Positions 35,736 to 46,849 of a DNA stretch of 64,000 nucleotides are shown in pieces. The stretch lies in NCBI GenBank assembly GCA_030674155.1, contig CM060339.1, positions 39,153,508 through 39,217,507 on the forward strand, read 5' to 3'. The notes beneath the pieces are model-generated. The model did no database searches. It saw only the letters and a list, made by a program, of their open reading frames with translations, and had not been told where the DNA came from. How positions within the stretch are numbered: position 1 is the stretch's first letter; every line of letters begins with the position of its first letter. This DNA comes from Stramonita haemastoma. Its lineage: Eukaryota; Mollusca; Gastropoda; Neogastropoda; Muricidae. The position numbers and the translations under genes are program-made.

Positions 35736-36591
35736 TACATGGCCAGTCTTCTTCCTCACTTGACTCTTCGGTTTCTTGTCGCCTCTTTTTCCGAGTTTTT
35801 TGGCACTTCCCTTTGTTTTTCCTTTTGTCTGATTGTTTCTTGGCTGATTTCTTTTTAGCGTTTTGCTTTTCAGCAAGCCGTGCAGCGTTGTATGGGGATG
35901 ATGTCAACCTTGCGGCAGATTCTGTTTTTCTCGATCTTGACCTTTTGGTTTGTACTTTGGGGAGTGGGGATAAGCCCTGGATGATTTCTCTCATCACCTG
36001 GCTTGCAGTTGATGTGGAGGGCTGGGGGATCGGCTGCTGTCCTTGCAGTGCAGACGGTGCCTCTGATGATGAAATCTTATCTCCACCCCTTCTTTGCAGA
36101 ACGCAGTTGTAGTGACCAACATCTTGGTCAACACTTGTGAACTGAACCATAAGTGGATTTGGGAACGCGTGTGTTCCATAGCGTTGGACCACTGTATTTT
36201 CGCTGTTCAAAATGACTATCTGTCTCTTTAGGACTTTGCTTGTGGCATCTACTTCCAGCTCACCAGGCAAGGACAATGGATTTGACATTGCAGCTATGCG
36301 ATCTTCCATTGATGTGTAACGCAGCCATCTCGGCAGATCAGCGTTGAGGGTTGCGACATCTAGGTCTTTGTATTTGTCAAAGTTGTTGCGCATGAAATCA
36401 ATGACTTGCCCTGGAAGCCCATCTGCCTGGCTTTTCTCACTCACATTCAAGACCAGGTTGGTCAGTACGCCATGTTCATCCCGCTCTGCAGTTTGAAGTT
36501 TTGGGTCCATGGCAATAACGAGACTCCGAAACAGGCATCGCCCATCACCGGATGTCTGGTCGACCTTTACATGTGGGTCGCAGTGTGTCAT
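35698..36591 (-). CDS. OTU-like cysteine protease plus transposase tail
   Basis: 297 residues from the ATG at 36591. Residues 13-24 (TSGDGRCLFRSL) carry the OTU catalytic Asp16 and Cys19, and residues 158-164 (VGHYNCV) carry His160, so the triad looks intact. OTU domains cleave ubiquitin-type bonds in cellular proteins; whether this one does is unknown. From about residue 195 the sequence changes to a linker (QGLSPLPKVQTKRSRSRKTE, then SPYNAARLAEKQ, a Lys/Arg-rich stretch and SSEEEDWPCIVC) that resembles the usual C-terminal tail of pogo/Jerky-type transposases. The OTU therefore lies between the DDE part and the tail. Its ATG overlaps the stop of the upstream transposase frame (ATGA). Confidence 0.75.
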   Translation of the reverse strand: MTHCDPHVKVDQTSGDGRCLFRSLVIAMDPKLQTAERDEHGVLTNLVLNVSEKSQADGLPGQVIDFMRNNFDKYKDLDVATLNADLPRWLRYTSMEDRIAAMSNPLSLPGELEVDATSKVLKRQIVILNSENTVVQRYGTHAFPNPLMVQFTSVDQDVGHYNCVLQRRGGDKISSSEAPSALQGQQPIPQPSTSTASQVMREIIQGLSPLPKVQTKRSRSRKTESAARLTSSPYNAARLAEKQNAKKKSAKKQSDKRKNKGKCQKTRKKRRQETEESSEEEDWPCIVCWSPTALPDQ

Positions 36592-37010
36592 GAAGTCTTG
36601 TTCATACTGGTCTTGAGCGGGCTCTTTGTTCGCTGCGGCATCTGTAGAATTGGTTTCAGGGTTGGCTGCTGTGGCTTCAGTGGGTTGAGAGAGGTGCTGA
36701 TGTCAGCTGTCTGCTGGCCAGTAGGGTTGTCCAGCTCCATCTGCTCCTCTGTCATCAGGGCTGCTTCAAAATCCACGTCAGTGAAGACATTTGGATCAAA
36801 AGGCCAAAGACCGCAAGTCTTAAAGCCCTGTACAGCCCTTTCAGGTAGAGCTGTCCTGAGGGAGGCTTTTCCCGAGAGTCTAGCCATGTCGTGGATCGTT
36901 ATGCGTGGTCCAGGGTTTGTCACTATCCAGCTGTCAGCTTCAGCATTGAATGCACTCCTCAGTGTCTTGAAGTAGGAACAGTCAAGTGGCTGAAAACCAA
37001 CCGCCCAGGA
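36588..37010 (-). pseudogene. pogo-like DDE transposase, C-terminal part
   Basis: Reads QPLDCSYFKTLRSAFNAEAD, then GPRITIHDMARLSGKASLRT and VQGFKTCGLWPFDPNVFTDV, the standard end of DDE_1 superfamily transposases (QPLD, then G-F-x-x-x-G-[IL]-W-P). The catalytic DD[DE] core that should precede it is absent. It ends in TGA overlapping the ATG of the OTU frame. The frame's first codon is not ATG; it is joined by deletion to the HTH fragment upstream. Confidence 0.8.
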
Positions 37011-37015
37011 CAAGA

Positions 37016-37171
37016 CACTGTCTTGTCTCGGTGTCCACGAAGTGCAGGAACACTAAACTCCTTGCTGGCACGAATGAGGGGAACTCCATTGCTGACAGCT
37101 TCCAATGCAGCTGACAAACTCTCTCCGCCATACTTTCCCCTCTCAGATGTCCTTTGGTATGATCGAACCAT
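37016..37171 (-). pseudogene. pogo-like transposase N-terminal HTH fragment
   Basis: The ATG at 37171 starts MVRSYQRTSERGKYGGESLS, then AALEAVSNG and ASKEFSVPALRGHRDKT, which fits a Psq/CENP-B-type helix-turn-helix that would bind element ends. After about 50 residues the frame runs into sequence of the transposase C-terminus, marking an internal deletion near 37015. Confidence 0.75.
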
Positions 37172-37726
37172 ATCTGAAGAAAATTGTAAAATATTCTGTC
37201 AGTTACTTGTTTTTTTTTTCTTTTTTCCAACTAATTATTTGATGTACATTTATACACGGACACATAAGGATAACTCCTCAATGCATCATTCATAGCTTGA
37301 AATGGGGCAAGAGGCCTACCATATGGGGCAAGAGGCCCAGTGTAGGCGTTTTGCCCCAGTGCCACAGTGGGCCTTTGACCCCAGCCTGACACACATCATA
37401 ATACTGTCACATGAGCAAAATGGTGGCATCCTGTTTTGATTTGCTTGGCGGCTGAAGCAAGCTAATAGATCCCTTTTACAAGTGAACACAGAGAAATTGG
37501 GTTTCATCTGCTGTATGGGCAATTACACAAGATATAATGGAAGCACAATATTACTAAAATAAGGCCAAAACACATTACTTGAGTTGTAAAACTTACCGTT
37601 TAGTGTGTCGGCATTCACCTCTCTTCCAGAAACAAGGGCTGATGTAAGGAAGCTGGTAAAGCATCACAGGGCTCCCTGCATCACGTGATTTCAAAAATAG
37701 TAGGGGTAGGCGTTTGACCCCGAGTA

Positions 37727-37748
37727 GGCCTCTTGCCCCATGCTACCC
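37727..37748 (-). repeat. Right terminal inverted repeat
   Basis: Reverse complement starts GGGTAGCATGGGGCAAGAGG; partner of 35231-35252. Confidence 0.9.
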
Positions 37749-37796
37749 TATATGCTAGCAATACTTAAACAAACATCTCCTTCCACAAGCATGCAT

Positions 37797-37862
<66 letters not shown>

Positions 37863-37958
37863 TTACTCTTCCCTGTTTATTTGATGTTTAGCATAGAGTT
37901 TTGCTTTATGTAATGAGAATAATTTTAACCACAACTACAAACTTGCACAAAATATACG

Positions 37959-38020
<62 letters not shown>
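37749..38020. repeat. Continuation of 210-230-bp repeat plus (CA)n blocks
   Basis: TATATGCTAGCAATACTTAA and the CATCTCCTTCCACAAGCATG motif resume the array broken by the transposon, then CA runs at 37800-37860 and 37961-38020. Confidence 0.9.
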
Positions 38021-38023
<3 letters not shown>

Positions 38024-38719
38024 GACAAAATGGTGGAGACACTCAGCAGCTAGTTTCTTCCAGCAGAAAAAAGTTAGCATGTCTGTGTCAAATATGAAAA
38101 GACACAGTATGACCACGCGGGCTACTGCCATTCCCATCAGAGCAACCTCGCAGAACGCTGACAACTGGCGTGTTTGCTCAAATCAAGAAATTCCCAAAGA
38201 AAAAATCGGACTGAGGCACCGGCAAGGCAAGTCAGCCTCTGGACGCAACTGTCCCTGAAGACTGCCCAGCAAGTCCGACAGCCCACAACTTCAGTCAGAC
38301 TGCAGAGAGGTCCGACAGCTCCATTGCTCACCTCACAAAATAATGATAGTGACGCTGTGTGAGCGCCTCTGGTCACTGGAAAAAACGCTGAACGACCAAG
38401 TAGAAAATCTGAAGACTAGACTTGACCACGTTCCCATGGTGACCATAGGGACTCAAACCAACAGGGAAAGACCAAGCCGTACTTACGCTGATGTTGCTGG
38501 CTCCCCTCCACGAACAGGAACAGGACAGGCGGACACCACTAGGCCTAAGGCATCCAACACGCTGAGTCCCCAACCACAATCTAGGCCTACAGTACTACAG
38601 AAAGGCAAGTCAACCCCCAGTGTAAGTACGTCTTTTGGTTTTGACATCATCCTAATAATGACGTCAAAAAGAAAAGACCTACAGCTCACCCCAAGCAGAA
38701 CAAAGAACACTTTCTGCAA

Positions 38720-39400
38720 GTCATTATTCTGCAAGACTCAGTCCTTAACCAGGTGGAAGAGAAACGACTTGGGCAGTCCTTTGACATAAATGCCTGCATG
38801 CAAAGAACACATACTCTTTCCCAGGTACAAAAATCCCTGCAGGCTGTCACATCTACTATTAAACCTGATGCAGTGGTGGTGCACAGCCACATTGAAGATT
38901 GATGATCTTAAATCTAAAGACCCTCTTGATCTGAGCAGAAGCTTTGTCACCACTCTTAGAGAACTGGCCAAGAAAAATCCTCGAACCCGTTTTGTTATCA
39001 GCAAAGCTACAGCTGTTAAAGACACACAGCTAGAAGTTAATGGACAGCTATTCAATGCCATGGTCACTTCCGAGCTATTTCAGGCAGACAACATCACCTT
39101 TGTTAGAAACTCCAACTTTCATCCATACCATCTCAGAGCCAGCATCTATCCTAGTGCAAGAGGTACCAGCATCCTTGCTGGCAACATAGGGAGGCAGGTG
39201 GGTCGCCTTTTGTGGAAAACTCCCCTGAAACCATCTGCTCACACAGACTCCACCATCTTCAGTCATACCCAGTTTACCCCTACAGAAGCCTGTACTCCAG
39301 TTACGATTACTTCCATGACTGGTCTGAGTATTATCAACTGGCATCCCCATGAACCAACTTTTCTGCATCCGAAGACTATCCACTTTATCCAAATCTTTTC
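38720..39400 (+). pseudogene. LINE ORF1, SGNH hydrolase-like domain
   Basis: Reads ILQDSVLNQVEEKRLGQSF (block I-like), IKPDAVVVHSHIED, then after one shift LDLSRSFVTTLRELAKKNPR, RFVISKATAVKD, ELFQADNITFV and IYPSARGTSILAGNIGRQ. The order matches SGNH/GDSL esterase-like ORF1 proteins known from CR1/L2-type LINEs. The final Asp-x-x-His is lost here (IYPS), whereas the 33-34 kb copy keeps D-x-x-H. Upstream, TYADVAGSPP at about 38485 resembles a linker. The role in retrotransposition is uncertain. Confidence 0.6.
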
Positions 39401-39644
39401 CTGCTGAGGAATTATTTGCTCCCTGTTACTGACTCTACCTAATCTATTGAATATTTTGTTATAGTGTATTTTCCCCTGTTTCATCTTATTATTGTATTCA
39501 GTATTGATTTTTTGATTTGCAGACTAATCTGTCATCATCATATTAGAGAGTTTTGGTTAGCTGTTCTTTTCTTCCTTATTTTTTTTATTTTTTATCTTTG
39601 TTTAAATCCAAGTTAATTCTGATCATTTAAGCAATCAGTTCATA

Positions 39645-40400
39645 ATGGGAAAAAGTGTTCAAATTTTCCAATGGAATTGCCAGACACTGAAAAGAAACTG
39701 TGACTATCTTGTGCAACATCTTGCAGAAAACGACTATGATATTTTAGCCATTCAGTTATCAAACATAACAAGAGAAAAACTACCAAAAATCTCTGGTTAT
39801 TTCTATCCTCCGATCTATCAGCAGGCTGATACCACTGGCAAAATTAACACAGCCATTTATGTGCGTAAAGGGGTGATATACACAACATGCCCCAGTCCTG
39901 CTCCACTCCATATTTCTAACTTACATTCCTGCCCTGTGTCTATCCCATTTAATGCCTCATTGTTAACCATAGTGTCTGTTTATTTGCCCCAAGGGCCCAC
40001 TGATGTTAACAGGGATTGGCTCCATACATGACAGGAAGACCATGGCAAGAGGTATATCATTGTAGGTGACTTTAATGCTCACTCACCCTTCTGGGAGAAA
40101 GATTGTGAAATTGTCACAAGAAATCCCTGTGTTGAAAATGTAGTTTATTCCTCTCTATGTCTTTTAAATGATGGTCGTGTTACAGGCATACCTGACAATT
40201 CTAATCACAGGGCAACTGTGATTGACCTAACCCTAGTGTCACCTGAATTAGTACCACAATCCCAGTGGAATCCATTAACTGATTCCCTCAACAGCGATCA
40301 TTTACCAGTTGTGACCAGAGTGGAACTCAAAGATCATTATAAACAGATTCAACAGAAGACGAAGTTCCCAGATTTAATTATAAACATGCTAACTGTGTAA
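39645..40400 (+). pseudogene. LINE AP-like endonuclease domain
   Basis: Nicks target DNA to prime reverse transcription. Visible motifs: FQWNCQTLKRN at the start, IVGDFNAHSPFW (about 40050) and LNSDHLPVVTRVE near the end, the three signature blocks of APE-type LINE endonucleases. A stop after WLHT at 40029-40031 interrupts it. Confidence 0.8.
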
Positions 40401-40438
40401 AATTTGCAAATCTTCTGCTATCTTATAACACACCAGAT

Positions 40439-41890
40439 ATGGATAGCCAATGTTTCCATAGTCTATATATATCCCTTACAAATGCAGTTTTATCTGCAGC
40501 AAGTGATTCTTTTCCTAAACATAAACAAATAAGTTCTCATAAAAATATTGGTAATGTATGGTGGAATGATAAGTGTCAAAAAGCAAAAGAAGAAACAAAA
40601 CTAAAACTAATAGCTTATCTAAGGAATAAATCTGAATCAAATTATACAGAAATGAAAAAAGCCAAAAACAGATCTAACAGATTTGTTGCCCAGGCGAAGA
40701 AAGAATATTGGTAATCATTTTGCATGTCAGAGGTGTCTGACCACAAAGATTTGCAGAAAGTGTGGGACAAAATAAAAGAAATGAGAAATGGGATTAGCTT
40801 ACCACAGTGTCCCATTAGATTAGAGAACTCAGATCTACTTTCAAATTTTGAAAAAGCTGAAGTTTTTGTGGAAATGTTTGCCAACAACAGTTGTAGAACT
40901 GGTTTGTCCAAAAAAAAAAGAAGAAAATTTAGAGAGGAACATGAACTGAGCAACAGATATAACACTTCAGATCTTGATTGCTTACAAACCCATTATGTAA
41001 ACACACCCCTTAGTTACAAGAGGTGAAAGCTTGCCTTGATAATCTCTGTGCTAAGAAAACAGCAGTAGGACTTGATGGAGTTTCCAGTGAAATGTTACCT
41101 CATCCTCCACCAAATTGGGTCAACTTTTTATATCTTTTTTCCCAAAAGTGTTGGACTGAAGGTCATTTTCCACTTATTTGGAAACAATCTACAGTTGTAC
41201 TGATTAAAAAGCAAGGAAAACCAAGAATTGATAAAAAATAGTTACAGAACTGTAGCTCTAACATCTCATACAAGCAAACTCATGGAAAGGATTATTTTAG
41301 GACGTCTTATTCATTTCTGTGAAAAATATATCATTCCTGTGAATCAAGCTGGATTCAGGAAAGTTCGCTCAGCTATTGAACATTTAGTAAAACTCACGAC
41401 ACAAATTAAACGACAATTTGCCAGAAGTAAAAGCATTCTTGCAACATATTTTGATTACAAAAAGCATATGAGCAAGTATGGCATAATCAACTTTTAATTG
41501 AATTACAAACTGTTAGAATTTCGGGTTGTATGTTTAATTTCATCAAGCATTTTCTGGCAGATAGATCTATTCAGATAAGAGTAGAAGGAACATATTCAAA
41601 TGCAAGATCTCTGGAAATGGGTTTACCTGTAGGATCACTGATTGTTCCTATTTTATTTAATATATTAATTGCTGATTTACAAAAACAATTGTCAAACAAA
41701 ACAGTTGTAGTTCAATATGCTGATGACATTTGCTTATGAATGAAGGTAACAATAAAAAGGAACACTCCACTCCGAACTCTCAAAACTTTACCAGTGTGAA
41801 CTGAATAAAATCAGCTCATTTATGACAGAAAATGGGCTTAGTTTGTCGCTTAAAAAAACAGACATGATGCTTTTCAATTCAGGTTATGAC
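40439..41890 (+). pseudogene. LINE reverse transcriptase domain
   Basis: Broken into four or five frames: CAKKTAVGLDGVSSEMLP, IPVNQAGFRKVRSAIEHLVK, MGLPVGSLIVPILFNILIAD and VVVQYADDICL (catalytic YADD). Several shifts and stops separate them, so no functional enzyme can be made, although the active site itself is kept. Confidence 0.8.
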
Positions 41891-42599
41891 CCTAAGAAAC
41901 TCCCTCTATTTACTACCAATGACACTAAAATGCAATACACCCAACATGTTAAATTTCTGGGCATTATTCTAAACACTAAATTGTCCTGGTACAACCATAT
42001 CAGCTATATACCAGATAAAGAAAGACAGAGTTTTAATTTTCTAAAAATTGTATGTAAACAACACTGGGGGCAAGACACAAGATCTCTTATATCTTTAGCT
42101 ACCACTTTAGTGCGCTCAAGACTAACGTTTGGACAAGAGGTATTTTTTTAGCGCCCCACAATATTTGCTAAATAAACTGCAAAGCCTAGACAGTAAAGCA
42201 CTCAAGTTATCTCTGGAAGTTCCTTTTCATGCCTGTACTTTAGGCTCTTACATGGAAGCATGAGTGCTACCTCTTGATGAACACATGAAACTTTGCACTG
42301 CAATGTATGTCTTAAGATTTTATTCAAATGAAAATTTCTCACTAAAAGAAGTTAGTTTAAGATCAGACATAAGACTTTGCAAAGCGAGCTAGGTCAATTG
42401 TATCACTGACATCAATAAAGACTTTTACCCCGGCTATGTTTAAAGATTCTAAAATTAGTGGAAACAGTCTCGCTGTTACACCTTCTTTTTCAGATACCCC
42501 TGAATGGGAAATGAAAAAGCCAATATTTGACATATGCCATACAAATCTATGGAAAAGCGATTCACCTAACATCCTTGCCAGGTAGTTAATTCGCACATT

Positions 42600-43325
42600 G
42601 ATAATCACTATTTAGACCACTTAAGAGTATACACAGACGGATCAAAACTTGATAACGACATGTAGGAACAACTTTTGTTATACCAGCCCTTCACTTTGAC
42701 AAAAAATACCATATTATTAGTAGGGTTTCTATCTTTACTGCAGAGCTCTTTGCCATACTAAAGGCCCTGAATTATCTTGTTTCATTACCTCAGAATTATT
42801 TTAAAATGGCACTATGTGTTGATTCTAAATCTGTGTTGTATGCGTTAAATTCCCTAAATCAAAGTACTCAACTAAAAATGATGACTGAAGTCAGACATGT
42901 TGTTAATCTACTGTCCCTGAAAGGCATTAGAGTTACATTTTGTTGGGTGCCTTCTCGTTGTGGCATTATTGCTAATGAGTGGGTGGATAGAACTGCGGAA
43001 GAGGAGCATGCAATGCTGAAGGATCACTTTTAGTTAGTAACCCATTATACCTTCGAGAGGGTTATAAACTTTTAAAGCATACATCCTACAATAAGGCAAT
43101 TAAAAGATTGAAAAATTTGAAAAGCTATTACTCTCAAAATTGCCTCAATGCAAAACACATCAAACCCCTCTATGCAAATCCATCTATGTCTGTTTCCAGG
43201 CAAATCTCAAGTTTAGTCTATAGATTTCGTCTAAATGCCCTTTGTACAAAATATTGTAAGAACATACTATGCATGTGTGGAAAACAAATTAGTGTTAAAC
43301 ATCTGCTTACTTGTTGTCCTTGAAT
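42600..43325 (+). pseudogene. LINE RNase H domain and C-terminal knuckle
   Basis: Contains TAELFAILKAL in broken frame, LCVDSKSVLYALNSL and FCWVPSRCGIIANEWVDRTA, typical of LINE-encoded RNase H. It then ends with CKNILCMCGKQISVKHLLTC (Cys/His knuckle). The same blocks occur in the minus-strand copy at 18.2-18.45 kb. Confidence 0.75.
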
Positions 43326-43789
43326 TAAAGTATTTATTTATATTACATTGAAAGATCCCTGCTTTTTAGAATCATCTGTAACGCTTAAAAGCATCCTCAA
43401 CAATAATATACTTCTTTGCAGAATTTCCGAATGTCTGCTGCACAGCTCAGTTGGTATCTTCATGTTATTGATCATTTTGTTTTAATGGAATTTAATGGAA
43501 TTCCTTTTTGACCTGTTCTGTATACCTCTCCAATAGCTCTAGTCCCCCCCCTCAACTTTGGGCACATTATATACATCAGTATGTGTAAATGTATCCCAAA
43601 TCCAAAATTTTTCTGCATGTTATAGTTCCTATTGTTAGTTAATAGTTAAGTTCTTGTTTACTTTTATTTTTAATTTGAAGGCATTGTGAGGGTTTTTAAA
43701 AAAAATTATTACCCTTATACTCCAAAACGATACTTGAAGATATATTTCCCCCCCTTGGTTCTCTATAATACTTTGTAGCATAGAATGTC

Positions 43790-43940
43790 AAAGCATAACA
43801 CACCCACCAGCGCGCACACACTCACACACACATACACACACATACACACACACTCTGGCATGCACGCACGCACACACACATACACACTGACACATTCACA
43901 CACGTACACACCACACGCGCCCAGCACGCACGCACGCACG

Positions 43941-44003
<63 letters not shown>
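43790..44003. repeat. CA/CGCA compound microsatellite
   Basis: Imperfect CA, CATA and CGCA blocks leading into a clean CA run at 43949-44003. Confidence 0.95.
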
Positions 44004-44005
<2 letters not shown>

Positions 44006-44099
44006 TATCACTTTATGTGGAAGGACATAAAATTGAAGACACACACACTTGCCTGTCTGATATCACTATTTAGTAGAAGGACTTTAAATTGAAGAACAA

Positions 44100-44155
44100 C
44101 AACACACATACACACACACACACGCCCACGCGTGCGCGCGCGCGCACACACACAC
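44100..44155. repeat. CA/CG microsatellite
   Basis: CA run with an internal alternating GC block (GCGTGCGCGCGCGCGC). Confidence 0.9.
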
Positions 44156-44169
44156 AAGGTTAAAACTGA

Positions 44170-44300
44170 CAGTGGTGGTCAGAACGACATGTTGTCAGAA
44201 CAACACGTGGTCACAATGACACGTGGTTACATCAACACGTGGTCACAACGACACATGGTCATAATGACATGTTGACACAAGGACATGTGGTCATAACAGC
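44170..44300. repeat. About 16-bp minisatellite
   Basis: Eight or so imperfect copies of ACGACACGTGGTCACA, with ACACGTGGTCA as the best conserved core. Confidence 0.85.
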
Positions 44301-44529
44301 ACAATCACCAGTCTACTATAGGAGGTTGCACCATCCCAGTGCTGACACTGGGGAAGGATGGAAGACAGGTCAGACCAGTATGAAGCCATCACCTGAACAC
44401 ACCTGAACACACAGTCACTGAAGCAAGGAAGGAAGGTGTATACTGCTGACGCTGTTTTCAGAGCCTGACACTCTTTGCCAAAGCAAGGGTCAAGGTAACC
44501 CAATTCACATTAGTGCTAGTACTACACTG

Positions 44530-46660
44530 TAGTTGTACCAGTTCATAAAAGAGGAAAGCCTAAGACAAAAATGGCAAGTTACAGGCCTAATTCATTAACT
44601 TCTCACACAGGCAAGCTCATGGAGAGAATTGTATTGAGAAAATTGCTCTATTACTGTGAAAAAAATAATGATATACCAATTAGTCAGGCAGGCTTTTGGA
44701 AAAGAAGTTCTGCAATGGACAATTTAGTAAGGCTTACAACATGTGTTAAACATCAATTGCTCAAAGAAAATGTTATTGTTCTAGCAACACTTTTCGATAT
44801 AAGAAAGGCCAACGGTAATGTCTGGCATGCAAGAATAATGTGTAAGTTACAGTCAGTTGGATTGTTTGGTAACTTTTATCATTACATCAAGAGTTTATTT
44901 TGTGAAAGATCAATCCAAGTGATGGTGAGAAATGCATATTCAAATTCGAAAAATATTTTAATTAGGCTTCCCGCAAGGTTCTGTATTAGCACTAGTTTTA
45001 TTTAACATATTGTTACAGGATCTTCCAAAACACATATCAAAGGATGTAGTTTTAGTGCAATTTGCAGATAAAATTTGTGTTTGGATGACCCTTACTTTGA
45101 AAGAAAATACTTCAAAAAAGCACTTGGAATTACAGCAGAAAAAAAACATCAAAACAACTTAATAATCTAAACCAGTGCAGTATGTAATAGAAAGTGGCCT
45201 CAACTTTTTCTACACAAAAAGGCACATATAGCGTTATCAAACAACTGCAGTGATCAGAATAGATTACCAGTGTTTAAGATTTAAAGTGAGATGATTCATT
45301 ACTAAATGCTTAAGGTTTTAGATGCATGTTTTAATAACATGGAATGCCCATGTTGAATATATACTAACTAAAGCAAACATGTGTCATCAGATTTAAATCA
45401 TTGTATGGACATAAAGTCTTTTTTATTCCAAAACATATTTATTGAGGATGCTTTAAAGTCTAGACTTCAAATTGTACAGGCTTACTCCTGGTATACCTTT
45501 TTAAGAATCAACAATTGAAACAGGAGTTTGACATTAGAAAAATACCAAAACCGTGCATGCACAAAATATGTACTGAGAAGTTCAACACCCAAAAACTTTG
45601 CATCAGAAGACGTGACAATAAAATCTGATATACTTTTTTTTACAGAACAAGTACAGTAAATGCTTTATTTTTTATGTAACGACTATTGGCCCCTCTGTTG
45701 GTGACCTTTAGAAGCAATCTGAAATTGATAACATAAATGTAGACTCACTAAAGTCTTCCAACTTTTCTCCTTGGGAAATGAATCTAGCACATTTTGATAT
45801 TGATTCAACAGACATGAAGAAGGATGAAAATGCAAATATTTTGACAGGTACTGTTATATTTTATATTCATGGAAACTACTGTAGCTGTTTTAAAATATTC
45901 ACTTGTGGTGCACTTTTAAACAACTACCAAATTGATTCAGAGTCTATTGTACCAGTACTCAAAGTAGAAAAATAAAATTTTATTTGTGTGAACTGATCAA
46001 TACTCACAGAGGAACTTGTTGTAATTTTAATGGCCCTAACATACATTCTAGACCATCTGTATTGCTTTTTCCATGTTTTAATTTGTGTGGATTCTAAATA
46101 AGTTTTATTGCCATAAAATCTGCATATTGCAAAAATTATTCGAAACTTATATCAAATATAAAACATACAGTACACTTTTTTTCTCTAAAGTTTTAGAGAC
46201 ATAATTATTTGTTACCCTTCTTTGGGTATCTTCATACATAGGCTTGTACAAAAACAAATGGGTGGATGGGCCTGCAAAATAGGAACAAGCAATAGAATTG
46301 GAAACGTTTAGCTACGTGTTCTTTATCTATCCAAGAAGGATATAACATGTTAGAACAAGCATCCTCACACAAGTTCTTTGAAAAATTATAACAAAGAACA
46401 GTTTGTAAAATGGGTTCTAACCAGAGAAAAGTGTCTCTGAAAGCACACATCAAAGACTTATACAAATGTAATATCTTAAATACAATAATATTCTAAACAC
46501 TCATATTGAACTTAAATGTAAGGCTTTAAAACATTACTTGCCTAGTTTTCACAAAACTTCCCATAAACAAGTTCTGGATAATATCATGTCAGTGTTTGCT
46601 ATTGCTGAGAATTTATTGTTAGCCCCAAGGGCATTCATTGTAGTTATATTGTTGTTGTTC
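44530..46660 (+). mobile_element. I-like LINE, 5'-truncated relic
   Basis: Starts inside the reverse transcriptase (MASYRPNSLTSHTGKLMERI at 44571), continues PISQAGFWKRSSAMDNLVRL and HYIKSLFCERSIQVMV, then a damaged active site (QFADKICVW), and ends with an RNase H remnant (KWVDGPAK, about 46260). It has the same blocks as the 38.0-43.5 kb copy. It stops just before the (CTAT)n microsatellite. The stretch 45200-46200 is too decayed to read. Confidence 0.7.
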
Positions 46661-46687
46661 CAGTTTGAATATTATTTTCCCTGTTTA

Positions 46688-46816
<129 letters not shown>

Positions 46817-46849
46817 GTTTGTATGTCTTTCTGTCTTTCTGTTCGTCTT

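Larger units (their letters stand above)
35229..37750 (-). mobile_element. pogo-type DNA transposon with OTU domain, non-autonomous
   Basis: The element spans 35231-37748 (2518 bp), flanked by TA at 35229-35230 and 37749-37750. The 22-base ends GGGTA(A/G)C(G/A)TGGGGCAAGAGG plus CC are inverted copies (20/22 identical). Neighbouring copies of the surrounding tandem repeat read AATACAGGTATATGCTAGC without the element, so the TA is a true target duplication, as in the Tc1/mariner/pogo superfamily. Coding is on the minus strand: an N-terminal HTH fragment, then (after an internal deletion) the C-terminal end of a DDE_1-type transposase, an OTU domain, a basic linker and a zinc finger. The catalytic core is missing, so it cannot move by itself. 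Both non-coding ends carry many GGGGCAAGAGGCC or TTTTGCCCC motifs. Confidence 0.85.
38060..43500 (+). mobile_element. I-like LINE, nearly full length but inactive
   Basis: The most complete copy of a family also present at 17.95-19.9 (minus), 33.2-34.4 and 44.5-46.7 kb. Order: ORF1 (38060-39400), endonuclease (39645-40400), reverse transcriptase (about 40440-41890), RNase H (about 42600-43030), and a C-terminal Cys/His knuckle ending at 43323. An RNase H after the RT points to the I/Nimb side of the LINE tree. Each domain has stops or shifts. The 3' boundary is estimated. Confidence 0.8.

Noticed and set aside
35585..36112. Plus-strand open frame of 175 codons
   Set aside because: Antisense to the OTU and zinc-finger coding region, with no recognisable domain.
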